Made by a program: the position numbers and the translations under genes. From CAZGMJ01 sp964526785 (GTDB taxonomy: Bacteria > Planctomycetota > Phycisphaerae > Sedimentisphaerales > Anaerobacaceae), in contig CAZGMJ010000025.1 of NCBI GenBank assembly GCA_964526785.1, forward strand, positions 1 to 64,000: a stretch of DNA of 64,000 nucleotides, given 5' to 3'. Positions 8,550 to 18,150 of the stretch are shown here, piece by piece (position 1 is the stretch's first letter; each line of letters opens with the position of its first letter). The notes beneath the pieces are model-generated. The model was not told where the DNA came from and ran no database searches. It was given only the letters and a program-made list of their open reading frames with translations.

Positions 8550-10766
8550 ATGTTGAAAATCGTCCGGTCGATTCTCTGTGCCCTCGTTTTTCTTTGTCCT
8601 TCGCTGGAATGTCTCGCCATCGACACATCGACGCCCGCGATACGCACCGTTTCGCAAGTCAAAATCCGGGCAGGCGAGATACTCGAGCGATACGCCGATG
8701 AGAAGCTCGCCTCCTATGGAATTCTCGACGTCACCAGGCCGCCGTATTCGGCCGACAATGCCGGCCGCCGTGACGTCACCCGAATCCTGCAGCAGGCCAT
8801 CATCGACGCCCGCGACGCGCAACTCCTGTGTTATCTGCCACCCGGAACGTACAAGGTTTCAAACACGCTCGAAGGCGTCATCGGAGTTATCCAGTGGGAC
8901 GATTGGCCGTACGAAGGCCATGCCGATCCCTGGGTCGCTGAGGCGTCCTTTCATTATCCCTGTGTCCTCAGCGGCTCGCCCGGTCCGGCCCGAACGAAGA
9001 TCGTTCTCCGCGACAATGCCCCGGGCTTCGACGATCCATCCAACCCCAGGCCCCTGATCTGCTTCTGGGCCCGCTCGATGCAGTCCTTCGGAGCCAAAGA
9101 CCCCAACAAGCCCCAGGGCAACATCAACTTCAATCAGAAGATCATGAGCCTCGACATCGATCTCGGCCGCGGTAATCCCGGCGCTATCGGCATCGATCAT
9201 CGCGGCGCTGAGGGCGCGACCATCGAGGATATCCGCATCGATGCCGTCGGTGCATTTGCCGGACTGAGAAACGCCCCCGGCTCCGGCGGGGCCATGCATG
9301 GTATCGAAGTAACCGGCGGCCGTTACGGCCTCTACCTATCAGCAAGCCAGCCATCGCCGCTGGTCAGCGACGTCAAGTTGACGGCACAGACCCAAGCCTC
9401 CATATCTTGCCGAACGCGCGGACCTCTGACCGTAGTGGGCGCCGAGATCGACGGAGCAGGCATTGAAGGCCAACTTGGCAACGCTGCATGGAGCTGCGCG
9501 ATCAGTATCATTGACAGCGTCATTAATGTACGCCCCGGCCCCGCCATCGACGCCAAACGCTCCGTGGTACTGCACAACGTCTGGGCCTCCGGCTGCAAGG
9601 AAATCGCCCTCGTTCACGACAACCCGCCGCTCAAAGGCAGCGCCGACGGCTGGACGCACGTCGAGAAATACGTCGCAGGCGGCATCCAGAACTACCCGAA
9701 GAACCTCGACATCGTGTCGGCCAAAGACCCGATCTGGATCGACCGCCGCCGAATAGACGCCCCCCTCGAGCAAGTCCGCCGCACCGAGCAGTCCCCTCCG
9801 CGAACGCTGCTCGCCTCGCATAGTCTGCCGGACTTGCCCGACTGGACGGACCCCGCGACTGCGAATGTCAGGGAGGCGCCCTTCAACGCCAAAGGCGATG
9901 GCCAGACCGACGACACCGCCGCGATCCAGTCAGCAATCGATCGACACGCGCGTGTCTTCCTTCCGAAAGGCCGATATTGCATATCCCGGCCCCTGAAACT
10001 GCGCAGCAACACTCTCCTTTTCGGCCTGACAAATCTTCTTACGCAGATCACCAGTATCGATGGCGCAAGAGCCTTTTCCGATGTACAGAATCCGCAGCCG
10101 CTTGTCGAAACCCCCGACAATGCCGAGGCCGCCGTCGGCCTGCAGATGATGACCCTCGAGGTCCCCGTCACCAATCCGTGCGTCTACGCCCTGCACTGGC
10201 AATCCGGGGGCGACTCCCACGTCCGCAACATATACCCCATCCGCCCGATCTGGCATCCCCACGCCATCGCAATGAGCCACCCTATGATCCGTATCTCCGC
10301 ATCAGGCGGCGGCCGCTGGTATACGCAGACATTGCTCGGCTGGTGGTCGCAGGGCCCGGACTATCGCCATCTGCTCGTCGAAGCCACACAAGAACCGCTC
10401 CGCTTCTACCACCTCCAACCTCAGCACGCCCGCTCGGACGCAATGGTCGAATTCCGCAACGCAAGCAACATCGACGTCTACTCCATGAAATCCGAAGGAG
10501 ATGTCACCATCGTGTGGCTGAATGAATGCCGGAATATTCGCTTGTTCGGATACGGCGGCAACGCCTCTCCCAGCCCCGGCCGACCCATCTTTCGCCTCGA
10601 TGACTGCTCGAAAATCCAACTGGCCAACGTCAATCCCCAAATGTGGGGACCGGGCCACTGGGGCGCCCTCGGGATCCATTTCAGGCCGCAAAGCTGGAAC
10701 ATCCTGCAGGATGGGTCTTTCAAACTAACCGGCGCGCAGCAGTTTGCGCTGTACGAACGTAAGTGA
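8550..10766 (+). CDS. Exported protein with two pectate-lyase-type beta-helix domains
   Basis: 738 residues. Signal peptide at residues 1-24. Two right-handed beta-helix entry motifs are visible. The first, near residues 55-115, has GRRDVTRILQQAI and YLPPGTYKVSNTL. The second, near 445-490, has FNAKGDGQTDDTAAIQSAI and VFLPKGRYCISRPLKL. This tandem layout (Pectate_lyase_3 twice) resembles GH55-type exo-glucanases, but I cannot confirm catalytic residues, so the substrate is open. ATG 8550 has AGGAG 7 bases upstream. A weak TATTAT box at 8459-8464 may be its promoter. It follows the sulfatase by 153 bases, consistent with a shared role in polysaccharide breakdown. Confidence 0.8.
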   Translation: MLKIVRSILCALVFLCPSLECLAIDTSTPAIRTVSQVKIRAGEILERYADEKLASYGILDVTRPPYSADNAGRRDVTRILQQAIIDARDAQLLCYLPPGTYKVSNTLEGVIGVIQWDDWPYEGHADPWVAEASFHYPCVLSGSPGPARTKIVLRDNAPGFDDPSNPRPLICFWARSMQSFGAKDPNKPQGNINFNQKIMSLDIDLGRGNPGAIGIDHRGAEGATIEDIRIDAVGAFAGLRNAPGSGGAMHGIEVTGGRYGLYLSASQPSPLVSDVKLTAQTQASISCRTRGPLTVVGAEIDGAGIEGQLGNAAWSCAISIIDSVINVRPGPAIDAKRSVVLHNVWASGCKEIALVHDNPPLKGSADGWTHVEKYVAGGIQNYPKNLDIVSAKDPIWIDRRRIDAPLEQVRRTEQSPPRTLLASHSLPDLPDWTDPATANVREAPFNAKGDGQTDDTAAIQSAIDRHARVFLPKGRYCISRPLKLRSNTLLFGLTNLLTQITSIDGARAFSDVQNPQPLVETPDNAEAAVGLQMMTLEVPVTNPCVYALHWQSGGDSHVRNIYPIRPIWHPHAIAMSHPMIRISASGGGRWYTQTLLGWWSQGPDYRHLLVEATQEPLRFYHLQPQHARSDAMVEFRNASNIDVYSMKSEGDVTIVWLNECRNIRLFGYGGNASPSPGRPIFRLDDCSKIQLANVNPQMWGPGHWGALGIHFRPQSWNILQDGSFKLTGAQQFALYERK

Positions 10767-10900
10767 TCCCCATCGCCCCCGCAAACCCCGACCTGCCGCA
10801 TCGTGCCGATGTCTGATTCCGCCCGACCCCGGCTTGGCGCACATCGATCAGCTCACAAGACCGCCCGGCAAAAGCTCGCCCCCTGAGCAAACAGGTACCT

Positions 10901-11755
10901 TCAATAGTGCTTCGGTGCGATATACGCCTGGGCGTTGTAATTCTTGACTCCCATCATTTCAGAAGCTTGAAACGACTCGACGCGCCCGTCCAGATAACCG
11001 GCGTTGAGCCGAAGCCTGGGAAGGTTCTGCATCGTCGCATCTTTGTATACATAGTACGGATGAGCGCGCTCGCCTTCTTTCGATGGATGAGACGAACACC
11101 ACGTCTGCTGGGGACTGGGCCACAGCAGATTCGTATTCGTCGTCAGATAGAACAAGGAATCCTGCACGACAAGCTTCGTCCGTGCATCCAGCCGGTTGGC
11201 GCCTTCGAAATGTCCCTGAGATCTGTCCACATGTGCGGACTTATCATGATTGTACCCCTGGTAACTCCATAAGAGCATATACGTCGAATGCACCGGTGCG
11301 AATTCTCCGCCCTTGTAGAACTGCCCGTACGTCCCCTCTGCCGATCGCCCGGAACTCGCCGGCGGCCAGGGCGTGTCGCTCTTGATGGCCGCAAGCGTAC
11401 AGTTGAAAGCGCCAACGTCCTGCAGATAAGTAGATAAATACCTGCCCGCGAAATGGTACCCATCCCTCTGTACATCCTGGACCATTCCGACGTTGTTGAG
11501 ATTCCAGTTCAACTCGAACGGCCTGTGATAACTGGTCGGCACCTGAACGGTCGACGGGTGCGGCGGCAAACGCGAATCATTGTCCTCCGCATATGTTACC
11601 AGCCCGAAAACCAGTTGCCGCATATTGCTGCCGCACGAAACCATCTTCGCCTGTTCTTTGGCCTTCTGCAACGCCGGCAGCAGGATAGCCATCAAAACCG
11701 CGATAACCGCGATGACAACCAGAAGCTCGATTAGGGTAAAACCTCGACGCATCAT
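10901..11755 (-). CDS. Prepilin-type N-terminal cleavage/methylation domain protein
   Basis: 284 residues. The N-terminus MMRRGFTLIELLVVIAVIA is a classic type IV prepilin/pseudopilin signal: a short basic leader, cleavage before F, a glutamate at mature position 5 and a long hydrophobic helix. The rest is the large globular domain of planctomycete H-X9-DG/DUF1559-like proteins, ending with NAGYLDGRVESF. ATG 11755 is preceded by GGAAGGGGG; a TTG at 11773 in the same frame lacks a site. Such proteins occur in many copies in planctomycetes and are presumed to be handled by a type II secretion or pilus machine. It converges with the 8550 gene. Confidence 0.88.
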   Translation of the reverse strand: MMRRGFTLIELLVVIAVIAVLMAILLPALQKAKEQAKMVSCGSNMRQLVFGLVTYAEDNDSRLPPHPSTVQVPTSYHRPFELNWNLNNVGMVQDVQRDGYHFAGRYLSTYLQDVGAFNCTLAAIKSDTPWPPASSGRSAEGTYGQFYKGGEFAPVHSTYMLLWSYQGYNHDKSAHVDRSQGHFEGANRLDARTKLVVQDSLFYLTTNTNLLWPSPQQTWCSSHPSKEGERAHPYYVYKDATMQNLPRLRLNAGYLDGRVESFQASEMMGVKNYNAQAYIAPKHY

Positions 11756-12040
11756 AATTCTGCCCCCTTCCAAACACAGTCACCACCAGCGCCATCACCG
11801 GCGAACGGACCATCAGCAACTACTCCCCGACCGGACACCTGAATTGGACCTCGGTAGCCGCCGGATACGCTCCCGGCCAGCGTATACCCATGATAGCATA
11901 CCATCCTTCGTAAACACAGCAGAGAATTCCGAATGCGTCTTTCCGTCAAGCGTGGGATATGCCCCCTGTAAGCCGTCTCTGATGACTGCACCACGTGTGC
12001 CGCTCCTTCGTCCCGTCCGCAGATTCTTCCGCCCGTACCA

Positions 12041-13282
12041 CTACTGCGCAAGCGGCAACCTGAGTGCCATTTCACCGCGACCCCGCCGCCATAGCCGCAC
12101 ATTTATCTCATCAGCATCCCGCGCATCGAACAGCGCCAGTTCCAGATCGAGTATGCTCGTCACTTGCGTACCGTTCACTCCGAGAATCGTATCCCTTTCT
12201 TTGATGCCCGCCTGCTCTGCCACGGTGCCTTCCTCAACGCCGACGACAAACAAGCCCTCCTCGACATCAATGCGTTCATTCAGAGCAAGCGCCTTGGTCA
12301 TCTCGCGCGTCCTCAAGCCCGCATCCGGAAACGAAAACCGCTCGGCCAACTCCCGCACGTCCGCCCCCAGCACGTCATTGACAATCCCGACCAGGTCTTC
12401 TCCGTTGAGATAATCCCGCCGATACACCTGCTTCATAATCCGCGGAATCGTCTCCGGCCCATACACCTTGTCCATCAGCAGAAACAACCCGAACGCAGCG
12501 TTGTAGTAATCGCCATCGAGCCGATTGCTGGAGTATTGATGCCACCGAAAGAGCTTGTTTCCGATCCGACCGAGCGACGAAAACGGACGCGAATGAATGC
12601 TCCATCGCATGCGCCGACCGTTGCCCTTCGTCTCCGATCGCAATTTCAGATAGGATCGATACGCTGCGTAATTCGCCATACCCTCGCGGAACCATCGCGT
12701 ATAGTTCAACAGCTTCGGCCGAAAGAACAAGACCTGTCCCGCCGCGTCCGGCATCACGACCCCCGGTGCCTCGTGGAAGACAAGCGACATCTCCGTCATC
12801 TCGTGCATGAACAGGACCGGGTATGCACGGTTGGCCCCCACAATCGCTTCGCATGACTCATCCCCGGCACGCACGAACAACGGCATCGCAAAGGAATCGG
12901 GCTCGCCCCCCAGGCTCATATCGTACCCCGTCGGAACCTCGTCCACTCGCAACAGATACACCTTCGTTCCCAGCCGAATGTCGACTCCCGTTGCGTCCTC
13001 CACGTGCGCCACCAAATCCTCGATCTGATGCGCCAGACACCCCGCCTGCTCGGTCAACCCGTATTGATAGACGACGTTCACATCGCCCACCGCCACCGCA
13101 CCATCAAAGCTCATCCGGGCAAGACGTGCATCATTCAGGCGATATCTCTGATCGGCTCGCCAATTCGTTCTGCACCCTTCCGGCGAGAGCATCTTCCGGC
13201 TCATCGCTTCGCTGACGGAGCGACACCCGCAGACTGTCAGCCATCCGCCAATCAACACACCCCACAAACAACGTTTCAGCAT
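12041..13282 (-). CDS. Lipoprotein with zincin-like HExxE motif and C-terminal PDZ domain
   Basis: 413 residues from ATG 13282 (GGGGG upstream). The N-terminus is a lipoprotein signal ending in VCGC. The middle has a gluzincin-like arrangement: H160-E161-M-T-E164 followed by WFRE200GMANY, the spacing seen in peptidase-MA-like proteins, except that the second zinc histidine of HExxH is glutamate. The C-terminal 85 residues form a PDZ domain (EGLFVVGVEEGTVAEQAG, then DTILGVNGTQV). It may be an active variant, a metal-free pseudo-peptidase or a binding protein; the sequence alone does not decide. It lies upstream of the pilin-like gene on the same strand, with a 285-base gap that shows no other gene. 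Confidence 0.75.
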   Translation of the reverse strand: MLKRCLWGVLIGGWLTVCGCRSVSEAMSRKMLSPEGCRTNWRADQRYRLNDARLARMSFDGAVAVGDVNVVYQYGLTEQAGCLAHQIEDLVAHVEDATGVDIRLGTKVYLLRVDEVPTGYDMSLGGEPDSFAMPLFVRAGDESCEAIVGANRAYPVLFMHEMTEMSLVFHEAPGVVMPDAAGQVLFFRPKLLNYTRWFREGMANYAAYRSYLKLRSETKGNGRRMRWSIHSRPFSSLGRIGNKLFRWHQYSSNRLDGDYYNAAFGLFLLMDKVYGPETIPRIMKQVYRRDYLNGEDLVGIVNDVLGADVRELAERFSFPDAGLRTREMTKALALNERIDVEEGLFVVGVEEGTVAEQAGIKERDTILGVNGTQVTSILDLELALFDARDADEINVRLWRRGRGEMALRLPLAQ

Positions 13283-13347
13283 GTACACCCCCGTTTACAA
13301 ACACCCGTCGCCGGCGCCTCGTCATCAACAAACGCCCTCTCACAGTC

Positions 13348-13926
13348 CTATCGGCCGTATCTCTCCTCGTGCTCCAGCAGTCGCCGCTTCATCACTACAC
13401 CTCCGGGCCCCGAAAACCCGCCTAACCCGCCGTCTTTGCGCAAAACTCGATGGCAGGGGACCAGCAGGGGCATCCGATTGCCCGCCATCACACGGCCCAC
13501 CGCCCGACTCGCATTCTTCCGCCCGGCAAGATCCGCCAAGTCGCCGTAGCTCACCGTCTGACCGTATCCAATACCGCGACACGCTTTGAAAACCGCATTA
13601 CTGAAGGAACCGCCCTCGCTGATATCCACAGGAACTTCAAGGTCAAACTCCACCCGCTCGCCCTCGAAATACGCCCTGACCCGCTGCTGGAGACCTGCCA
13701 GATAGCTGCTGTCCCACACGATTTCACCGGCCGAGGTATATCGTCCCCTTGCCCGCCGAGCCCGCTCGAATCGATCAAGCAGATGGACTTTCACTTCGTC
13801 CGCATCCCGCCCGGGCAACTCCGTAATCCATATGTGTGAGTCCGTGCCTGCAAGACCGAAATAGCCCCAGTTCGTCTTGAAAACACAGGCTTTTGCAACT
13901 TTTTCCATCTTTCTTGCAGAATTCAT
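13348..13926 (-). CDS. ogt: Methylated-DNA--protein-cysteine methyltransferase
   Basis: 192 residues, the usual size for Ogt-type proteins. The C-terminal domain has the active-site motif PCHRV with acceptor cysteine C158, preceded by the helix-turn-helix section (SYGDLADLAGRKNASRAVG) and MAGNRMPLLV, and followed by LGGFSGPGG. It removes alkyl groups from O6-guanine by suicide transfer to the cysteine. ATG 13926 has AAGGG upstream; ATG 13908 is an alternative. It is transcribed away from pheA. The 65-base gap to the PDZ lipoprotein gene allows co-transcription. Confidence 0.95.
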   Translation of the reverse strand: MNSARKMEKVAKACVFKTNWGYFGLAGTDSHIWITELPGRDADEVKVHLLDRFERARRARGRYTSAGEIVWDSSYLAGLQQRVRAYFEGERVEFDLEVPVDISEGGSFSNAVFKACRGIGYGQTVSYGDLADLAGRKNASRAVGRVMAGNRMPLLVPCHRVLRKDGGLGGFSGPGGVVMKRRLLEHEERYGR

Positions 13927-13957
13927 GGTCGCATACCCTTCTACACGCCCAAATACG

Positions 13958-13986
13958 TTGACGCAAGAGGCAAGTTTTGTTAGAAA
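13958..13986 (+). promoter_or_regulatory. Possible promoter for pheA
   Basis: TTGACG (13958-13963), a 17-base spacer and TAGAAA (13981-13986, 4 of 6 matches) lie in the divergent ogt-pheA region, 156 bases before the pheA start. Confidence 0.4.
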
Positions 13987-14142
13987 TAGTAGTTTTTATA
14001 AAGCTTGGCCATACACCGGTTTGCGGCTCGACAGGCATATCTGTGTGCCTGAAGACGCCACCGGCACTGGCAGTGGTTGCCCGCGGCATCCACGTGGAGT
14101 GGTTTTGCGCTCTGTTTTTGTAGTTAAGGATTATCAGGGGCT

Positions 14143-15213
14143 ATGTCTCTCGATGAACTGAGAAAAAGAATCGATCAGCTTGATCTGCAACTCGTGCGGC
14201 TGCTGAATGAACGCGCACGCGTCGTTGTAGAAATAGGCAGGCACAAGAACGAGACCGACAAGCCCGTCTACGCACCGGACCGGGAAAAAGTGGTCCTAGA
14301 GAAGATCGCCAACGCCAATGAGGGTCCGCTTCCCGACCGCTGCCTCAAGGCGATATGGCGCGAGCTTATGAGCGGCTCTTTCGTTCTCGAACGCCCTCTG
14401 CGAATCGGCTATCTCGGACCCGAAGGCAGCTTCAGCCACAATGCCGCGATGCTCAAGTTCGGCCAGAGCGTTGAATACGAACCCCTGACCGACATAGCCA
14501 GCATCTTCGATGAAGTCAGCAAAGGTCACTGCGACCTGGGCCTGGCCCCCGTCGAAAACACGATGGGCGGCGGCGTCATCGAGACCCTCGACGCGCTGGT
14601 CGAATCCGACGTTTACATCTGCGCCGAGGTGCTCATGGCCATCCACCACAATCTGCTGGCCAACTCCCCGCTCGAACAGGTCGAAAGGGTGTATTCGAAA
14701 CCCGAGGTCTTCGCCCAGTGCCGCAAATGGCTCAGCGCCACCTTCAAAGGCGCACGCACCATACCCGTCGCCTCCACGGCCAAAGCCGCCCAGATGGCGG
14801 CAAGCGAACCGAATACCGCAGCCATCGGCTCCTATGTGGCCGCCGAATTGTACGGCCTGCGGGTCATCTGCGAGAACATCGAAGACAATGCCAATAACGT
14901 CACGAGATTCCTTGTCATCAGCCGGGAAGACGCCAAACCAACCGATTCCGACAAGACCGCCATCGTCTTCAGCACCGCACACAAAGCCGGTGCCCTCGCG
15001 GATGTACTGGACGTATTCAAGAAACACGGCATCAACCTGACCAATATCGAATCACGACCGAGCAAAAAGAGACAGTGGGAGTACTACTTCTTCATGGACT
15101 TTCTTGGCCACCGCACCGCGCAGCACGTACAGGACGGTCTGGCCGAGGCCAAAGAACACTGCCTCCAACTGTCAATTCTGGGCAGTTTTCCCAGAGCAAA
15201 GGAATTACTTTAG
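14143..15213 (+). CDS. pheA: Bifunctional chorismate mutase/prephenate dehydratase
   Basis: 356 residues in the standard order. A chorismate mutase domain (about 1-85) has LRKRIDQLDLQLVRLLNERA. The prephenate dehydratase domain (about 86-270) starts with IGYLGPEGSFSHNAA and includes LAPVENTMGG and the NNVTRFLVI motif needed for catalysis. A C-terminal ACT domain (about 277-356) has HKAGALADVLDVFKKHGINLTNIESRPS and would bind phenylalanine for feedback control. It makes phenylpyruvate from chorismate in the cytoplasm. The tpiA gene follows after 74 bases, so read-through is possible. Confidence 0.96.
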   Translation: MSLDELRKRIDQLDLQLVRLLNERARVVVEIGRHKNETDKPVYAPDREKVVLEKIANANEGPLPDRCLKAIWRELMSGSFVLERPLRIGYLGPEGSFSHNAAMLKFGQSVEYEPLTDIASIFDEVSKGHCDLGLAPVENTMGGGVIETLDALVESDVYICAEVLMAIHHNLLANSPLEQVERVYSKPEVFAQCRKWLSATFKGARTIPVASTAKAAQMAASEPNTAAIGSYVAAELYGLRVICENIEDNANNVTRFLVISREDAKPTDSDKTAIVFSTAHKAGALADVLDVFKKHGINLTNIESRPSKKRQWEYYFFMDFLGHRTAQHVQDGLAEAKEHCLQLSILGSFPRAKELL

Positions 15214-15287
15214 TCGCGCAGCCGACCGCGAGATGAATCGCCGGTTGCTTACAGCGTACAGCCGAAGACAACATACAGGAGTGTATC

Positions 15288-16049
15288 ATGAGAAAGCCAT
15301 TCGTAGCAGGTAACTGGAAAATGAATACCGATGGCGACACCGCCGTCCAATTGGCCAAGGGCGTCGTCGATGGGTCGTCCGAACTGGCCGGTGGCGGCGT
15401 GGATGTAGCCGTCTTTCCGCCCTTCGTGTACCTTCAGCCGGTCGCCAACGCGGTTAATTCCTCAAGTGTCGCCGTCGGCGCTCAGGACGTGTACTTCGAA
15501 GCCAACGGGGCCTTCACCGGCGAAATCAGCACCGCCATGCTCAAGGACGTCGGCTGTGCTTATGCACTCTGCGGCCACTCCGAGCGTCGGCACGTCATCG
15601 GCGAAACAGACGAACTCATCAACAAGAAGGTCTCCGCTTCCATCAGCGGGGGACTGCTTCCTGTCCTATGCGTCGGCGAACTCAAATCCGAACGCGAAGC
15701 GGGCAAGATGGAGGATGTCGTCAGCCGTCATGTCAAAGAGGGCATGGCCGGCCTCGATGCGGAGAAGGCCAAAGCAGTCACCATCGCCTACGAGCCCGTC
15801 TGGGCCATCGGCACCGGGCTGACCGCAACGCCCGACCAGGCGCAGGAAGTTCATCATTTCATACGCAAACTCCTCACGGATCTCTACGATGAACAACTCG
15901 CGCAGGATACGCGCATCCTCTACGGCGGCTCGGTCAAACCCGCCAACGCCGCCGAACTCATGGGCCAGTCGGATATCGACGGCGTCCTCGTCGGCGGTGC
16001 CAGCCTCAAACCCGACGATTTCGTCGCGATTATCAAAGCAGCAGTATAG
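15288..16049 (+). CDS. tpiA: Triosephosphate isomerase
   Basis: 253 residues, normal length. Catalytic residues are present: K11 in GNWKMN, H96 in CGHSERR and E169 in AYEPVWAIGTG; the phosphate loop appears as YGGSVKP and GVLVGGASL. It interconverts dihydroxyacetone phosphate and glyceraldehyde-3-phosphate. AGGAG lies 7 bases before ATG 15288. First gene of a housekeeping run that continues to coaB, with gaps of 45, 71, 49 and 37 bases and then overlaps. Confidence 0.97.
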   Translation: MRKPFVAGNWKMNTDGDTAVQLAKGVVDGSSELAGGGVDVAVFPPFVYLQPVANAVNSSSVAVGAQDVYFEANGAFTGEISTAMLKDVGCAYALCGHSERRHVIGETDELINKKVSASISGGLLPVLCVGELKSEREAGKMEDVVSRHVKEGMAGLDAEKAKAVTIAYEPVWAIGTGLTATPDQAQEVHHFIRKLLTDLYDEQLAQDTRILYGGSVKPANAAELMGQSDIDGVLVGGASLKPDDFVAIIKAAV

Positions 16050-16094
16050 CTGCCCGAAAGAACACTTGATTACAAAACGTTTTGGAGAACGAAT

Positions 16095-16511
16095 ATGACT
16101 GGTTTTCCGTTTGTAGCGGCGGGCTTTCTGATGAATGTGGTGGCCGTACTCTTCGTGCTCACCAGTGTCCTGCTGATCCTCGTTATCCTGATCCAGAAGG
16201 GCAAAGGCGGCGGCCTCAGCGGCGCCTTCGGCGGGGGCATGGCAGGCAACCTGCTCGGGTCGAAAACGGGCGATTTCCTGACGTGGGTCACTGTCTCGAT
16301 TGTGGGCGTCTTTCTCCTGCTGGCAATCGTCATGGCCAAATGGTACCGCCCCGATGTGGAATATGCCCCCACGGAACAAACGCAACAGAACCAACCGGTT
16401 GCTCCGATTGATTCCACTGCCGATCTGAGCGGTCCGGGAGCACCGGCCGAGACGAGCACTGAACCCGCCGGCTCGACGACTCCGTCCGCGGACGCCAACG
16501 CCGGCGGTTGA
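16095..16511 (+). CDS. secG: Preprotein translocase subunit SecG
   Basis: 138 residues. Two transmembrane helices (about 8-36 and 57-79) surround the conserved cytoplasmic loop LIQKGKGGGLSGAFGGG with NLLGSKTGDFLT, the SecG signature. A disordered tail rich in Pro, Thr, Ser and Ala (about 90-138) extends it beyond the usual 75-110 residues. SecG supports SecYEG-driven protein export. TTTGGAGAACGA precedes ATG 16095. Order tpiA-secG is common in bacteria. Confidence 0.95.
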   Translation: MTGFPFVAAGFLMNVVAVLFVLTSVLLILVILIQKGKGGGLSGAFGGGMAGNLLGSKTGDFLTWVTVSIVGVFLLLAIVMAKWYRPDVEYAPTEQTQQNQPVAPIDSTADLSGPGAPAETSTEPAGSTTPSADANAGG

Positions 16512-16582
16512 CAAACGCAAAGATGAGGTGACGTTACGAAGTTCTTGCGCAACATCCGAATACCGACCGAGAGCATACTGCC

Positions 16583-17467
16583 ATGATAAAGAGCATGACC
16601 GGATACGGGGAGGCCCAGGGCGACCTGGACGGCGCCAGCTACGCCGTCGAGGTAAAGAGCGTCAACAATCGCTACTTCAAGTCCATCATCCGCCTGCCCG
16701 AACAGGTCGCGTTCCTCGAAGATGATATCGACAAGCTCTTGCGGAAAAGCATATCGCGGGGCACCGTCAATTACGTCCTGCGCCTCAAGGAAATGCCGGC
16801 CGACGCGATGTTCAATATCGATCGGGCCGCTCTCGAAGCGCTGCTCGAAAAGCTGGTGGCGGTGCAACAGGCCTCCGGCGCTTCGACAACGATTGACCTG
16901 GCCGGCCTGCTGAATGTCCCCGGTATCATCCAGGCCAGCGAACCGGACGAAGAAACCGCCGGCCGAATTCGCGAAAAGGTTGTGGAGATATCGCGGCTTG
17001 CTCTGGACCGCCTCGGGCAGATGCGGACCGCCGAAGGCACTGCCCTCGAAGCGGACCTTCAGAAGAACTGCAGCGAAATGGCTCAGGCCCTGGATATGGT
17101 GCGATCGCGGAGCGAACTCGTAATACATGAATACGCCAGACGGCTGAAGAAACGCGTGGACGAATTGCTCGCGCACGCCGAGTTGAAACTCGATGAAGAA
17201 TTGCTGTCCCGGGAGGTCGCCATATTTGCCGACCGCTCCGACATCTCCGAAGAGCTTGCCAGACTGGACTCGCACATCAAACAGTTCGGCCAGAGTTGCA
17301 CCGGCGACGGACAAACCGGCCGCCGTCTGGATTTCATTTGCCAGGAAATGCTGCGCGAGGCAAACACCATCGCCAGCAAGGCATGCGACATGCAGATCAC
17401 GCAGTACGTAGTCGATATCAAATGTCGGATCGATAGAATCAAGGAGCAGGTGCAAAACGTCGAGTGA
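16583..17467 (+). CDS. YicC-family endoribonuclease
   Basis: 294 residues. It starts with the diagnostic MIKSMTGYGEA and VKSVNNRYFKSIIRLPE. It ends with FICQEMLREANTIASKACD and VVDIKCRIDRIKEQVQNVE, the conserved DUF1732 end. YicC proteins are hexameric RNases involved in RNA turnover. The adjacent gmk follows 49 bases later, an arrangement that is frequent for this family and supports the call. Confidence 0.95.
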   Translation: MIKSMTGYGEAQGDLDGASYAVEVKSVNNRYFKSIIRLPEQVAFLEDDIDKLLRKSISRGTVNYVLRLKEMPADAMFNIDRAALEALLEKLVAVQQASGASTTIDLAGLLNVPGIIQASEPDEETAGRIREKVVEISRLALDRLGQMRTAEGTALEADLQKNCSEMAQALDMVRSRSELVIHEYARRLKKRVDELLAHAELKLDEELLSREVAIFADRSDISEELARLDSHIKQFGQSCTGDGQTGRRLDFICQEMLREANTIASKACDMQITQYVVDIKCRIDRIKEQVQNVE

Positions 17468-17516
17468 AATGGAGCAAGAGCTGGTGGGAGACCCGTCCGG
17501 TACGGGTTGGAAATAG

Positions 17517-18113
17517 ATGACTCAACGCAAGTGCAAAGCTATGGAATCCGGTAAAGAAAACAAGGGCAAACTCGTTATTGTCAGCGGCCCCTCGGGTGTC
17601 GGAAAGAGCACGATCTGCAAAACCGTCGTCGCTCGACTCGACAATGTGCATCTGAGCGTCTCCGCCACCACGCGTCCGCAGGGCCCGAACGAAGAGAATG
17701 GCCGGGACTACTGGTTCCTCAGCGAGCAGGAATTCCGGGACCGCGTCGAAAAAGGGATGTTCCTCGAACACGCCGAAGTCTTCGGCCACTGCTACGGAAC
17801 CCCGAAAGACAAAGTCGACGAAGCACTCGATGAAGGCAAAACCGTTATCCTGGAAATAGACGTCCAGGGCGCCCAGCAGGCCAGGGCCGCGTATCCTGAC
17901 GCCGTGATGGTCTTCATTCTGCCCCCGACGGAGAAAGAACTGGCCGAACGCCTCGGCCGGCGCGGTCGCGACGACACCGAAACCGTTGAAGAGCGGCTCA
18001 ACGGCGCAAGCGAAGAAATCGCCGCCGCCTGGCAGTACTATAACCACATGGTCATTAATGACGATCTCGAACAAGCTGTCAAAGAGTGCATGGATATCAT
18101 AACCAGTGCGTGA
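17517..18113 (+). CDS. gmk: Guanylate kinase
   Basis: 198 residues. The P-loop GPSGVGKST sits at residues 24-32, followed by SVSATTRPQGPNEENGRDYWFLSEQEF, the GMP-binding section, with LEIDVQGAQQ further on. It phosphorylates GMP to GDP with ATP. ATG 17517 follows GGTTGGAAAT; ATG 17541 is an alternative that trims eight residues. Lies between yicC and rpoZ in the same run. Confidence 0.96.
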   Translation: MTQRKCKAMESGKENKGKLVIVSGPSGVGKSTICKTVVARLDNVHLSVSATTRPQGPNEENGRDYWFLSEQEFRDRVEKGMFLEHAEVFGHCYGTPKDKVDEALDEGKTVILEIDVQGAQQARAAYPDAVMVFILPPTEKELAERLGRRGRDDTETVEERLNGASEEIAAAWQYYNHMVINDDLEQAVKECMDIITSA

Positions 18114-18150
18114 CGAAGAATAACCCAACGATGAATGCGAGACCAAAGAG

